Assembly: GCA_027482185.1 (NCBI GenBank) | Contig: JAIXWF010000022.1 | Span: 1-64,000 of the forward strand | Length of the DNA: 64,000 bases | Direction of reading: 5' to 3' | Source of the DNA: Opitutaceae bacterium | GTDB lineage: Bacteria > Verrucomicrobiota > Verrucomicrobiia > Opitutales > Opitutaceae | Part shown: piece after piece, positions 36,709 through 46,412 of the stretch | Position numbering within the stretch: the first letter of the stretch is position 1 | Layout: every line of letters starts with the position of its first letter | Made by a program: the position numbers and the translations under genes | Notes under the pieces: generated by a model | Seen by the model: only the letters and a program-made list of their open reading frames with translations | Told to the model about the DNA's origin: nothing | Database searches by the model: none

Positions 36709-39700
36709 ATGAGTTCCCGCCCCCCCACGTTCCGGGTTTCGGATTCGTTCTATTCGTTCACCGTCACCCGGCCCGTCTCGATCCTCATGGTCGTGATGGC
36801 CGTGGTCGTCTTCGGCTGGGTCTCCAACCAGCGCCTCGCGCTCACGCTCATGCCCGACATGAGCTACCCGACGCTCACGGTGCGCACCGTCTACCCGGGC
36901 ACGGCTCCCGAGGAAATCGAGAGCGTCATCTCGCGCCCGCTCGAACAGCAGCTCGGCGTCATCCCGAAACTCGTTTCCATCAGCTCCGTTTCCAAGGCGG
37001 GGCAGTCCGACGTCACCCTCGAGTTCCAGTGGAAGACGGACATGGACCTCGTCGCCGCCGAGGTGCGCGAAAAGATCGACCGCCTCCGCCTGCCCGAAGG
37101 CGCGCAACGGCCGCTGCTGCTTCATTTCGATCCGTCCCTCGACCCCATCCTCCGCGTCGGCCTCTCGGGCCCGCAGTCGCTCTTCGAACTGCGGCACATC
37201 GCCGAGCAGGACGTGAAGCGCCGCCTCGAATCGCTCTCCGGCGTCGCCGCCGTGCAGGTCAAGGGCGGCCTCGAGGAGGAATTCCTCGTCGCCCTCGACG
37301 AAAGCAAACTCTCCAACCTCAAGCTCGACATCACGCAGATCGGCCAGCGCCTCCAATCGGGCAACGTCAACATGCCGGGCGGCAATCTGCGCGAGGGCCA
37401 GACCGAGTACGTCATCCGCACGCTGAACGAATTCCGCAGCATCGAGGAGATCGGCGCGCTCATCGTTTCCCGCAGCAACAACAGCGTCGACATCCGGCTC
37501 CGCGACATCGCCACCGTCACCCGTTACCACAAGGACCGCGAGGTCATCACCCGCGTCAACGGCCGCGAAAGCGTCGAGATCGAGATCTTCAAGGAAGCCG
37601 ACGCCAACATCCTCGTCGTCGCCGAGACGGTCCGCAACGCCCTCTTCGGCACACCCGAACAGCAGGCCTGGCTGCAGCGCGACCGCGAGGGCGGAAATGT
37701 CCCGGGCGCCGCCGGTGGCAAGGTGGCGAAAAGCGGCGCCGGCGCGTCCGGCCTGAACGTGCAGGCGATCGCCTCCGGCAAAGCCGACAGCAAGCGGACC
37801 ACGCCCGAAAAGAAAACGCCCAAGACCGACAAGCAGCGCACCGAAGCGCAGATCGAGGCGCGCAAGGCCGCGCAGGCCGCGGCGCAGGCCGAGATCGAGC
37901 GCGCCCGCCTCGCCGCGCAGGAACAGCTCACCCGCCGCGCGATGAACAATTTCATCGGCCAGCAGCTGCCGCCCGGCGCCACGATCGAACTGCTCTCCGA
38001 CCAATCCGTTTTCATCAAGAACTCGATCAACGAGGTGAAGGAAAACGGCATCTCCGGCGCCGCCATCGCCATCGCCGTCCTCTACCTGTTCCTCCGCAAT
38101 CTCGGCCAGACGATCATCGTCAGCCTCTGCATCCCGATCTCCGTCCTCGCGACCTTCGCGCCGATGTACATGGCCGATGTCTCGCTGAACATCATCTCCC
38201 TCGGCGGCCTCGCCCTCGGCATCGGCAACCTCGTCGACAACGCCATCGTCGTGCTCGAAAGCATTTTCCGCTGCCGCGAGGAGGGCGACGACCACGTCAC
38301 CGCCGTGGTGCGCGGCACCAGCGAGGTCGCCATGCCGGTCACGGCGTCGACGTTCACCACCGTCGCCGTGTTCTTCCCCATCGTCTTCGTCGAGGGCGTC
38401 GCCGGCCAGATGTTCGGCGACATGGCCCTCACGGTCGTGTTCTCGCAGGTCGCCTCGCTGATCGCCGCGCTGTTCTTGATCCCGATGCTCGCCTCGCGGC
38501 GCTTCGATTCCCCGCTCGGCGGCATGGCCGCCGGCACCGGCGACTACCTCCGCTTCGCGCCCGGCACCCGCCCGCTCGCCGTGCTCGCGACGCTCGGCGT
38601 CCGGCTCGGCTGGGCCGTGGTGCTCCTGCTGGCGGTCACCGCCAAAGCCGTCGCCGTCGTGCTCGGCGCCATCCTCTGGCCCCTGCTGCGCCTCGCCGCA
38701 CGGTCCCGGATCGCCCCTTGGGCCGCCTTCGAGGCCTGGGCCGCCGCCGACCGCTTCGGCCCCGTCGCCGGCGTCCGCGTCTGGCCCGGTCTGCTCTCGT
38801 TCTCCGCGCCGGCCAGCCTTGCCGCCGGGCTCGGCCGCGTCGGCCGCTGGCTCGCCGCCAAACCCTGGCGCTGGATCGGCCTGCTGGTCGTGCCCGGCCT
38901 CGCCGTCGGCGCCGTGCTGTGGTTCCGCCAAGGCGTGACGGTCCCGCCCGTCCCGCCGATTCCGTACGGCAGCTCCGCGTTGCCCGTCCTGAAGCCGTTC
39001 CACCTCGCCGTCTGGCACTGGCTCGTGATCCAGCCTTGGTGGTGGTTGGTCTTGCTGCTCGTGCCGGGCTCCGTGCCGCTCGGCCTCGCCGCCGCACGCG
39101 GGGCCATCGAGGCCGTGCTGCGCTGGCTTGGGACCGCGCTGCTCGTGCTGCTGCTCGCCGTCGCCTTGCTCGGCCTCGGCGGCTGGCGGGCCGCGAACGG
39201 CGTGGGCGGCGGCATCTTCGCCCGCGGCCTCAATGCGTTCGAGCGCGGCTACCAGGCCCTGCAGGGCTTCTATCCCGGCCTGATCGCGGGCGCGCTCCGC
39301 CACCGCTTCGCCGTGCTCGGCGGCTGCGCGACCGCGTTCTTCATCTGCTGGTTCTTCGTTGTTCCCCGCATCGGCAAGGAACTCATTCCCCAGGTCAGCC
39401 AGGGCGAATTCTTCCTCGATGTGACGCTGCCCATCGGCACGCCGCTCGAACGCACGGCGGAAACCGTCGCCAGGATCGATGCCGTCGTCCTTGCCCAACC
39501 CGAGGTCGAGCGCACCTCGCTCACCGTCGGCGCCGAGGAAGGCGCTTCGACCGCCGTCGACGCCGGCGAACACACGGCCCGCCTCAACGTGAAGCTCAAA
39601 TCCGGCCTCCGGCCCGACGCCGAGGGCCGCCTGATCGACCGCGTGCGCGCCCGTTTCGCCGATTTGCCGGAAGCCAAGCTCGAGATCGCCTACCCGACGC

Positions 39701-40827
39701 TCTTCAGCTTCCGCAATCCGATCGAAGTCGAGATCCGCGGCCACGATCTCGCCACCCTCAAGCGCCTCAGCCGCGAGGCCGAAGCCCTGCTCGCCGAATC
39801 CGTCCCCGGTCTCGTCGACGTGCGCTCCACTCTCCAATCCGGCCACCCCGAGATCCAGGTCGTCTACAAACGCGACCGTCTCGCCGAGTACGGCCTCAAC
39901 CTTCGCAGCGTCGCCGACCTCGTCCGCAACAAAGTCCAGGGCCGCACCGCCACCGAGTTCCGCAAGGAAGACCAGCTCATCGACATCGTCGTCCGGCTCC
40001 GCGAGCAGGACCGTTTCGGCATCGAGGAACTGCGCAACCTCATCGTGAATCCCAACGGCGCGGTGCCGCTCCCGCTCTCCGCCGTCGCCGACCTCACCAT
40101 CAACGAGGGCCCGAGCGAGATCCGCCGTGTCGACCAGCAGCGCATGGCGCTCATCACCGCCAACCTGCGCGACGCCGATCTCTCCACCGTCTCCCGCGAC
40201 ATCGTCACCGTTCTCAACACGATGGAATTTCCCGCCGGCTTCAGCTACGTCATCGCCGGCCAGAACAAGGAGATGCAGACCTCGCTCAACAGCCTGCTGC
40301 TCGCCTTCGGTCTCGCCCTCTTTCTCGTCTACATCGTCATGGCGAGCCAGTTCGAGTCTTTGCTCCAGCCGCTCCTCATCATGATCACCGTGCCGCTCGC
40401 CCTCATCGGCGTCGCCCTCACGCTCTGGATCGGCGGCATTCCCGTCAGCATCATGGTCTTCCTCGGCCTGATCATCCTCGCCGGCATCGTCGTCAACAAT
40501 GCCATCGTTCTGATCGACTACATCAATTTGCTCCGCGACCGCGGCGTCGAACTCTCCGAGGCCATCACCGAAGCCGGCCGCGCCCGGCTACGGCCGATTC
40601 TGATGACGGCGCTGACCACCGTCGTCGGCCTCATCCCGATGGCCTTCGGCGTCGGCGAGGGCGCCGAGATCCGCGCCCCGATGGCCGTCACCGTCATCGT
40701 CGGTCTCTCCGTCTCCACGTTGCTCACGCTCGTGGTCATCCCCACGCTCTACTACCTGTTCCCCGGCAAGCGCGGCGCCCCCACCGTGCCGCCCGTCGGG
40801 CTTGAACCGGCCCCCGCCGGCAAATGA
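36709..40827 (+). CDS. RND efflux permease with large extra membrane segment
   Basis: 1372 residues, about 330 longer than usual AcrB-type permeases. Family motifs: YPTLTVRTVYPGTAPEEIES at the start, GLALGIGNLVDNAIVVLESI in TM4 and VNNAIVLIDYINLLRDRGVE in TM10. Two insertions explain the length. One (about residues 311-414) is a charged, Lys/Glu/Ala-rich stretch with coiled-coil character ahead of TM2. The other (about 600-860) lies between TM6 and TM7 and has several new hydrophobic stretches (TLGVRLGWAVVLLLAVTAKA, WLVIQPWWWLVLLLVPGSVP, LLVLLLAVALLGLGGW). It is the first of two permeases in the operon. Substrate unknown. Confidence 0.9.
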   Translation: MSSRPPTFRVSDSFYSFTVTRPVSILMVVMAVVVFGWVSNQRLALTLMPDMSYPTLTVRTVYPGTAPEEIESVISRPLEQQLGVIPKLVSISSVSKAGQSDVTLEFQWKTDMDLVAAEVREKIDRLRLPEGAQRPLLLHFDPSLDPILRVGLSGPQSLFELRHIAEQDVKRRLESLSGVAAVQVKGGLEEEFLVALDESKLSNLKLDITQIGQRLQSGNVNMPGGNLREGQTEYVIRTLNEFRSIEEIGALIVSRSNNSVDIRLRDIATVTRYHKDREVITRVNGRESVEIEIFKEADANILVVAETVRNALFGTPEQQAWLQRDREGGNVPGAAGGKVAKSGAGASGLNVQAIASGKADSKRTTPEKKTPKTDKQRTEAQIEARKAAQAAAQAEIERARLAAQEQLTRRAMNNFIGQQLPPGATIELLSDQSVFIKNSINEVKENGISGAAIAIAVLYLFLRNLGQTIIVSLCIPISVLATFAPMYMADVSLNIISLGGLALGIGNLVDNAIVVLESIFRCREEGDDHVTAVVRGTSEVAMPVTASTFTTVAVFFPIVFVEGVAGQMFGDMALTVVFSQVASLIAALFLIPMLASRRFDSPLGGMAAGTGDYLRFAPGTRPLAVLATLGVRLGWAVVLLLAVTAKAVAVVLGAILWPLLRLAARSRIAPWAAFEAWAAADRFGPVAGVRVWPGLLSFSAPASLAAGLGRVGRWLAAKPWRWIGLLVVPGLAVGAVLWFRQGVTVPPVPPIPYGSSALPVLKPFHLAVWHWLVIQPWWWLVLLLVPGSVPLGLAAARGAIEAVLRWLGTALLVLLLAVALLGLGGWRAANGVGGGIFARGLNAFERGYQALQGFYPGLIAGALRHRFAVLGGCATAFFICWFFVVPRIGKELIPQVSQGEFFLDVTLPIGTPLERTAETVARIDAVVLAQPEVERTSLTVGAEEGASTAVDAGEHTARLNVKLKSGLRPDAEGRLIDRVRARFADLPEAKLEIAYPTLFSFRNPIEVEIRGHDLATLKRLSREAEALLAESVPGLVDVRSTLQSGHPEIQVVYKRDRLAEYGLNLRSVADLVRNKVQGRTATEFRKEDQLIDIVVRLREQDRFGIEELRNLIVNPNGAVPLPLSAVADLTINEGPSEIRRVDQQRMALITANLRDADLSTVSRDIVTVLNTMEFPAGFSYVIAGQNKEMQTSLNSLLLAFGLALFLVYIVMASQFESLLQPLLIMITVPLALIGVALTLWIGGIPVSIMVFLGLIILAGIVVNNAIVLIDYINLLRDRGVELSEAITEAGRARLRPILMTALTTVVGLIPMAFGVGEGAEIRAPMAVTVIVGLSVSTLLTLVVIPTLYYLFPGKRGAPTVPPVGLEPAPAGK

Positions 40828-43800
40828 GCGCGCCGGACCCCGAGCCGTCCCGGAAACGCGAGCCGTTCGCGTACGCCATCCCGCGTTTCGCCGTCGAGCG
40901 CCCGGTGACGATCGTGATGATTCTGGCCACGATCCTCGTCGTCGGCCTCATCGCGCTCGACCGCATCCCGCTCGCCCTTTTCCCCGAGGGCTACGAGGGC
41001 AACCAGCTCCACATCTCCGCGCGCTACCCCAACGCCTCGCCCCGCGACGTCGAGGAAAAGGTCACCCGCAAGATCGAGGACATGATCGGCACCGTGCCGA
41101 ACGTGAAGCGCCTCACCAGCTATTCGAGCAACGGCTACGCCTACGTGCGCGTCGAGTTCCAGACCGGCACCAGCCTGCGCGAGGCCTACGCGATGCTCAC
41201 CGACCGCATGGACCGCGTGAAACCCACGCTGCCCGACGACATCGACCGCATCGACGTCCGCCGCTACGACCAGAACGACCAGCCGATGATGAACCTCGTC
41301 GCCGCCGTGCCGCCGGGCATGGAGGACGCCGCGTACCGCCTCGACAACTTCGTCAAACCCGCCCTCCAGCGCATCGAGGGCGTCGGCAACGTCGAGATCT
41401 ACGGCACGCAGTCGCGCGAGGTGCAGATCGAGCTCCTCGACGACCGCCTGCGCAGCCATCGCATCGACGTCGGCGCGATGCTCTCCCTCCTGCGCAACCA
41501 GAACTTCGCCATCTCCGGCGGCTACGTCCGCGACGGCGGCCGCAAGATCTACGTCCGCTCGATGGGCAAGTTCACCGTCCTCGACGATATCGCCTCCCTC
41601 ATCGTCGATCCCGACCGCCGCCTTCGTCTCTCGGACGTTGCCCTCGTCCGTTTCCGGCCGCCGCGCCGCGAATGGGTCTACCGCGTCGACCGCCAGCCCG
41701 CCGTCGGCATCCAGGTCACGCGCGACTCCAGCGGCAACATCGAGCGCATCAGCCGAGAGGTCCGCACCACCTTGGTCGAGTTGCAGAAACTGCCCCAGCT
41801 GACGGGCATGACGTTCAACATTTTCTTCGACCAGGGCGTGCAGGTGAAGCAGTCGATCGACAACCTCACCGAGTCCGGGCTCTGGGGCGGCATTTTCGCC
41901 GCGCTCATCATCTACCTCTTCCTGCGCGCGCCGCGCATGACAGCGATCCTCACCCTCGCGATTCCCCTGTCGCTGCTCTGCACGATCGTCGTCCTCTTTT
42001 TCACCGGCTGGTCGCTCAACATCGCGACCATGATGGGCCTCTTGCTCGCCGTCGGCATGGTCGTCGACAACGCCATCGTCATCGTCGAAAACATCTACCG
42101 CCACCGGCAGGAGGGCGTGGAAGCCACGCGCGCCTCCATCGTCGGCGCCGGCGAGGTCGGCCTCGCCGTCGTGATGTCGACGTTCACCTCGATCGTCGTG
42201 TTTCTGCCGCTCATTCTGATGAAGGGCGGCGGCGACTTCTCCTTTTGGATGCTGCGCCTTGGCCTGCCCGTCATCGCCTCGCTGCTCGCCTCGCTCTTCA
42301 TCGCCCTTGTCTTCGTTCCTCTTGCCGCGCAGCGCCTGTCCCGCGGCCACCAGCACCGGGAATTCCGCGCCTTCGCCTGGCTGCGCGAACGCTACGAGGC
42401 CGCGCTGCGCTGGACCCTCAGCCACCGGATCGAGGCCCTCGTGGTCGTGATCGCCGCGATGTGGACGCTGCCCTACGCGCAGAAACAGATCCGCATGCCC
42501 ACCGGCGGCCTCGGCGGCAGCGGCGAGACGACGATGTGGTTCTTCTTCGAATTGCCCTCCGGCGGGACGCTGGAGCGCGCCGACGCTTTCTTCACCGAGG
42601 TCGAGACCTTCCTCGCCGCCAACGCCGCGCGTTACAACTTCGACCGCATCGAGACCCGTTTCACCTACAACAACGGCCGCATCCAGATCCGGCTCCGCGA
42701 CAACTCCGGCACCCAGTGGTACGTGAGCGGCTGGGAATCCTTCATCCGCACCGATCTCGTCCGCCGGATCGGCGGGCTCTTCGGCTGGGCGCCGCCGCCG
42801 CCGCCGATGGACCGCAACGACATCGAGACCGACTTCCGCGAGAAGTTCAAATTGCCCGCCGGCATCGTCCACCGCGGCCGCGGTGCCGGCGGCGGCGGTA
42901 CGCCCGATGCCGGCATGTCGCTCAACCTCTACGGCGAGGACACCGGCACGTTGCTCGGCCTCGCCGAGGAAGTCGTCCGCCGCCTCCGCGCCATCCCCGG
43001 CCTCATCGCCGTCGACATCGATACCGAACGCGGCGGCCAGGAACTCCAGGTGCAGCTCGACCGCGACCGCGCCCGCCGCCTCGGCGTCGACCCGCGCGCC
43101 GTCTCCAGCGGCATCGGCTACACCATGCGCGGCCAGGAAGTCGGCCGCTTCCCCGGGCCCGACGGCCGCGAGCTCCGCATCTTCGCCCAGCTCGGCGAGG
43201 CCGACCGCGCCGGCCTCGACGACGTGCGCAGCATGACCTTCCGCACCGACACCGGCATCGAGGTCCCCCTCGAGACCATCGCCGACCTCAACGTCTCCCG
43301 CACCCTCGGCCAAATCCGCCGCGAGGCCCGCCAGACCATGCTGCAGATCACGGCCCGCGCCCCGCGCGCCGACTCGCGCCGGCTCTTCGAGGCCGTCGAC
43401 AAGGCCCTCGCCGATTTCGAGATGCCCCGCGGCTACCGCTGGGACAAGGGCCGCGAATACCGCGACGCCTCCGAGCAGGAGAAGGCGATGATGTTCGCCG
43501 GCATCCTCGCCGTGACCTTCGTCTTTTTGCTGATGGGCCTGCTCTTCGAATCGTTCGTCCTGCCCCTCGCCGTCATCGTCGCCGTGCCCTTCGCCTACCT
43601 CGGCGTCGTGTGGACGCTCTACCTGACCGAAACCCCGCTCGATATGATGGCCCGCATCGGGATCGTCATCTTGGTCGGCGTCGTCGTGAACAACGCGATC
43701 GTCCTCGTCGACATGGCCAACCGCCTCCGCGCCGAGGGCATGTCGCGCTTCGATGCCCTCGTCGATGCCGGCAAACACCGTTTCCGGCCCATCATGATGA

Positions 43801-44078
43801 CGACGCTGACCACCGTCTGCGGCCTCATCCCCATGGCCGTCGGCACGTCCAAGGTCGTCGGCATGGCCTACGCCCCGCTCGGCCGCACGATGATCGGCGG
43901 CCTCGTCGCTTCCACCCTGCTCACGCTCCTCATCGTCCCGCTGTTCTACGTCGTGCTCGACGACCTGCGCGAGTACGCCTCCCGGGTCTGGGCCTCGATC
44001 TTCGCGAAACCGGCTGCCCCTGCCGCCACCCCCGCCGGCGGTCCCGGCGGCGCCGTCCGCGCCGATCGCCAGGACTGA
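40824..44078 (+). CDS. RND efflux permease
   Basis: 1084 residues, normal AcrB/HAE-type length. Motifs: YPNASPRDVEEKVTRKIEDM, VGMVVDNAIVIVENIYRHRQ (TM4) and GVVVNNAIVLVDMANRLRAE (TM10). It overlaps the previous permease by 4 nt (ATGA). The pair of different permeases with one adaptor resembles MdtBC-like heteromeric pumps, where both subunits assemble in one trimer; that is inference. The antisense frame on the other strand is open for more than 1100 codons but is a GC-rich shadow. Confidence 0.94.
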   Translation: MSAPDPEPSRKREPFAYAIPRFAVERPVTIVMILATILVVGLIALDRIPLALFPEGYEGNQLHISARYPNASPRDVEEKVTRKIEDMIGTVPNVKRLTSYSSNGYAYVRVEFQTGTSLREAYAMLTDRMDRVKPTLPDDIDRIDVRRYDQNDQPMMNLVAAVPPGMEDAAYRLDNFVKPALQRIEGVGNVEIYGTQSREVQIELLDDRLRSHRIDVGAMLSLLRNQNFAISGGYVRDGGRKIYVRSMGKFTVLDDIASLIVDPDRRLRLSDVALVRFRPPRREWVYRVDRQPAVGIQVTRDSSGNIERISREVRTTLVELQKLPQLTGMTFNIFFDQGVQVKQSIDNLTESGLWGGIFAALIIYLFLRAPRMTAILTLAIPLSLLCTIVVLFFTGWSLNIATMMGLLLAVGMVVDNAIVIVENIYRHRQEGVEATRASIVGAGEVGLAVVMSTFTSIVVFLPLILMKGGGDFSFWMLRLGLPVIASLLASLFIALVFVPLAAQRLSRGHQHREFRAFAWLRERYEAALRWTLSHRIEALVVVIAAMWTLPYAQKQIRMPTGGLGGSGETTMWFFFELPSGGTLERADAFFTEVETFLAANAARYNFDRIETRFTYNNGRIQIRLRDNSGTQWYVSGWESFIRTDLVRRIGGLFGWAPPPPPMDRNDIETDFREKFKLPAGIVHRGRGAGGGGTPDAGMSLNLYGEDTGTLLGLAEEVVRRLRAIPGLIAVDIDTERGGQELQVQLDRDRARRLGVDPRAVSSGIGYTMRGQEVGRFPGPDGRELRIFAQLGEADRAGLDDVRSMTFRTDTGIEVPLETIADLNVSRTLGQIRREARQTMLQITARAPRADSRRLFEAVDKALADFEMPRGYRWDKGREYRDASEQEKAMMFAGILAVTFVFLLMGLLFESFVLPLAVIVAVPFAYLGVVWTLYLTETPLDMMARIGIVILVGVVVNNAIVLVDMANRLRAEGMSRFDALVDAGKHRFRPIMMTTLTTVCGLIPMAVGTSKVVGMAYAPLGRTMIGGLVASTLLTLLIVPLFYVVLDDLREYASRVWASIFAKPAAPAATPAGGPGGAVRADRQD

Positions 44079-44148
44079 CGCTCCCCGCCGCGGCGGTCGC
44101 CCGCGGGATCCGTTTCCGCCCGCCTTCTCTTTTGCCCCCGTTGCCCCG

Positions 44149-44874
44149 ATGAAATCCCCGTTCACCCTGTTTTTGCTCGGCGCCGTGTGCGCCGCCGCCG
44201 CCCTTGCCCAGGACGCCGCGCCGAAGAAGAAGGCCGCCGCCCCGAAGGCCCCCGATCCCGCGTATGTCCAGATCACGGATACGCCGGGCCTGCCCCGCGT
44301 GCTCCTGCTCGGCGATTCCATATCGATCGGCTACACCCTCGGCGTCCGCGCCGCGCTGCAGGGCGTCGCCAACGTCCACCGCCCCGCCGAGAACTGCGGC
44401 GAAACCGTCCGCGGCCTGCGTTCCCTGGACAAGTGGCTCGGGACCGGGAAGTGGGACGTCGTCCATTTCAACTTCGGCCTCCACGACCTCAAGTACCTCG
44501 ATGCCGCCGGAAAGTACGTTCCGCCCGACCAGGGCAAACAGGTCGCCCCCGTCGCCGTCTACGAGGCCAACCTCCGCGAGCTCGTCGCGCGCCTCCGCCG
44601 CACGGGCGCGAAGCTCGTCTTCGCCACCACCACGCCCGTCCCGGAGAAATCCCAGGGCCGCGTCGCCCGCGACGAACTCGCCTACAACGCCGCCGCCGTC
44701 CGCGTCATGCGCGAGCTCGGCGTCGCCGTGAACGACCTCCACGCCGTCGTCACGCCGCACCTGGCTTCATGGCAGCGGCCCAACAACGTCCACTTCACCG
44801 ATGCCGGCTCCGCCGGCCTCGCCCAGGCGGTCGCCGCCGCCGTGCGCGCGCAGTTGCCGAAGCCCCAACCCTGA
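44149..44874 (+). CDS. Secreted SGNH/GDSL hydrolase
   Basis: 241 residues with signal peptide MKSPFTLFLLGAVCAAAALA. Block I is VLLLGDSISIGYTLG (nucleophile Ser), block III FNFGLHDLKYL and block V NNVHFTDAGSAGLAQA (Asp/His). It likely removes acyl groups from a carbohydrate or similar ester outside the cytoplasm. The GH109-like gene follows after 13 nt, so the two are probably cotranscribed. Confidence 0.9.
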   Translation: MKSPFTLFLLGAVCAAAALAQDAAPKKKAAAPKAPDPAYVQITDTPGLPRVLLLGDSISIGYTLGVRAALQGVANVHRPAENCGETVRGLRSLDKWLGTGKWDVVHFNFGLHDLKYLDAAGKYVPPDQGKQVAPVAVYEANLRELVARLRRTGAKLVFATTTPVPEKSQGRVARDELAYNAAAVRVMRELGVAVNDLHAVVTPHLASWQRPNNVHFTDAGSAGLAQAVAAAVRAQLPKPQP

Positions 44875-44887
44875 ACCCCTCCCTGCC

Positions 44888-46285
44888 ATGGCCCGTTTCT
44901 CCCGCCGCGATTTCCTCAAGACCGTTTCCACCGCCGGCGCCGCGTCGCTCGCACTCGCCGGTTCCTCCGCCCGCGGCGCCGCCCCGGCCACCTCCGCCGT
45001 GCCGCCGCGCACCGGCCGCAGCGTGCTCGGCCTGCGGGCGCCCAAGCTCGATGTCGTCCGCTGCGCCGTGATCGGCCTCGGCGCCCGCGGCGGCGGCACG
45101 TTGCGCGAATTGCTCGCCCTCGAGGGCTGCGAGGTCCGCGCCGTCTGCGATCCGCACGCCCCGAGCCTCAAGCGCGCCCTGGACAACGTCGCCAAAGCGA
45201 AGAAGTCCGCTCCCGCCGCGTACGGCGACGGCCCCGACGATTACAAGCGCCTGCTGGGGCGCGACGACCTCGACGCCGTCTTCATCTGCACGCCGTGGCG
45301 CGACCACACGCCCATGGCCGTCGCGACGATGCGCGCGGGCAAACACGCCTTCATCGAGGTGCCGGCCGCGATCACGGTCGCGGAGTGCTGGGAACTGGTC
45401 GACACCGCCGAAGCCACGCAGCGCCACTGCATGATGCTGGAAAACGTGAACTACGGCCGCGAGGAACTGATGGTTCTGCGCATGTGCCGCGAGGGGGTCT
45501 TCGGCGAGCTCATCCACGGCGAAGCCTCGTACCTCCACGACCTGCGTTCCCAGTCGAAACAGCTCGCCCACGGCACCGGCAGCTGGCGCATCCCGGAACA
45601 CGAGAAACGCGACGGCAACCTCTACACCACCCACGGTCTCGGCCCGGTCGCGCAGTACATGAACATCAACCGCGGCGACCGTTTCGCCCGGATCGTCTCG
45701 TTCAGCAGCCCGTCGCTCGGCCTGCCCGACTACGCGGCGAAGAATTTTCCCGCCGGCCACCCGCGCCGCACCGCCAACTATGTCTGCGGCGACATCAATA
45801 CCTCCATCATCAAGACCGCCCGCGGCCGCACCATTCTGCTCCAGCACAACACCACGAGCCCCCGGCCCTATTCGCGGCACAATCTGATCCAAGGCACGCG
45901 CGGCCTGTATTCGGGTTTCCCCGACCGCGTGTACATCGAGGGCCGCAGTCCCAAGGAGCACACCTGGGAGGATTCCGCGGAGGCGCTGGCGAAGTACGCG
46001 GCCGAATTCGAGCACCCGCTCTGGCGCAAGGTCGCGGAGGTCGCGAAGAACCTCGGCGACACCGCCCGCGGCCACGGCGGCATGGACTTCGTGATGCGCT
46101 ACCGGATCATCCAGTGCCTGCGCGAGGGGCTCCCGCTCGACCAGGATGTCTACGATGCCGCCGCGTGGAGCGTCGTCGGCCCGCTCAGCGAGCAATCCGT
46201 CGCGCAGGGCGGCATGCCGGCCGAAATCCCCGATTTCACCCGCGGCGCCTGGGAAACGGCGAAACCGCTCGGCATCGTGAGTTGA
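44888..46285 (+). CDS. Exported GH109-like glycosidase (Gfo/Idh/MocA fold)
   Basis: 465 residues. MARFSRRDFLKTVSTAGAAS is a Tat signal. The Rossmann motif is VIGLGARGGGTLRELL and the sequence CMMLENVNYGREELMVLRMC, HGEASYLHDLRSQSKQLAHG and NLYTTHGLGPVAQYMNINRG matches the GH109 alpha-N-acetylgalactosaminidase family. In GH109 the Tyr and His of this THG motif are important for the NAD-dependent reaction. Unlike other oxidoreductases of the superfamily it lacks the EKP lysine (IEVPAAITVAE). It probably cleaves terminal alpha-GalNAc; true specificity is untested. Confidence 0.85.
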   Translation: MARFSRRDFLKTVSTAGAASLALAGSSARGAAPATSAVPPRTGRSVLGLRAPKLDVVRCAVIGLGARGGGTLRELLALEGCEVRAVCDPHAPSLKRALDNVAKAKKSAPAAYGDGPDDYKRLLGRDDLDAVFICTPWRDHTPMAVATMRAGKHAFIEVPAAITVAECWELVDTAEATQRHCMMLENVNYGREELMVLRMCREGVFGELIHGEASYLHDLRSQSKQLAHGTGSWRIPEHEKRDGNLYTTHGLGPVAQYMNINRGDRFARIVSFSSPSLGLPDYAAKNFPAGHPRRTANYVCGDINTSIIKTARGRTILLQHNTTSPRPYSRHNLIQGTRGLYSGFPDRVYIEGRSPKEHTWEDSAEALAKYAAEFEHPLWRKVAEVAKNLGDTARGHGGMDFVMRYRIIQCLREGLPLDQDVYDAAAWSVVGPLSEQSVAQGGMPAEIPDFTRGAWETAKPLGIVS

Positions 46286-46412
46286 AGAACCGCCTGGGCC
46301 CGCGGCGACGAAGCGGTCGCGGGCAACCGGTCCGGCGGTGACGCGGTTTTCCCCTCCGCTTCGCAACTTTCAACTTCCCACCGCCGGGTCCCGCTGTGTC
46401 ACTCCCGCCGCC

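Noticed and set aside
35986-39846. Open frame of 1286 codons on the minus strand
   Set aside because: It is antisense to the RND adaptor and permease genes, rich in Gly/Asp/Glu/Arg and without any domain; long antisense frames are expected at this GC content.
40802-44152. Open frame of 1116 codons on the plus strand overlapping the second RND permease
   Set aside because: Wrong frame: Arg/Pro/His-rich with no membrane helices, while the accepted frame shows clear RND motifs.
40752-44321. Open frame of 1189 codons on the minus strand
   Set aside because: Antisense to the second RND permease; Asp/Gly/Glu/Val-rich shadow composition.
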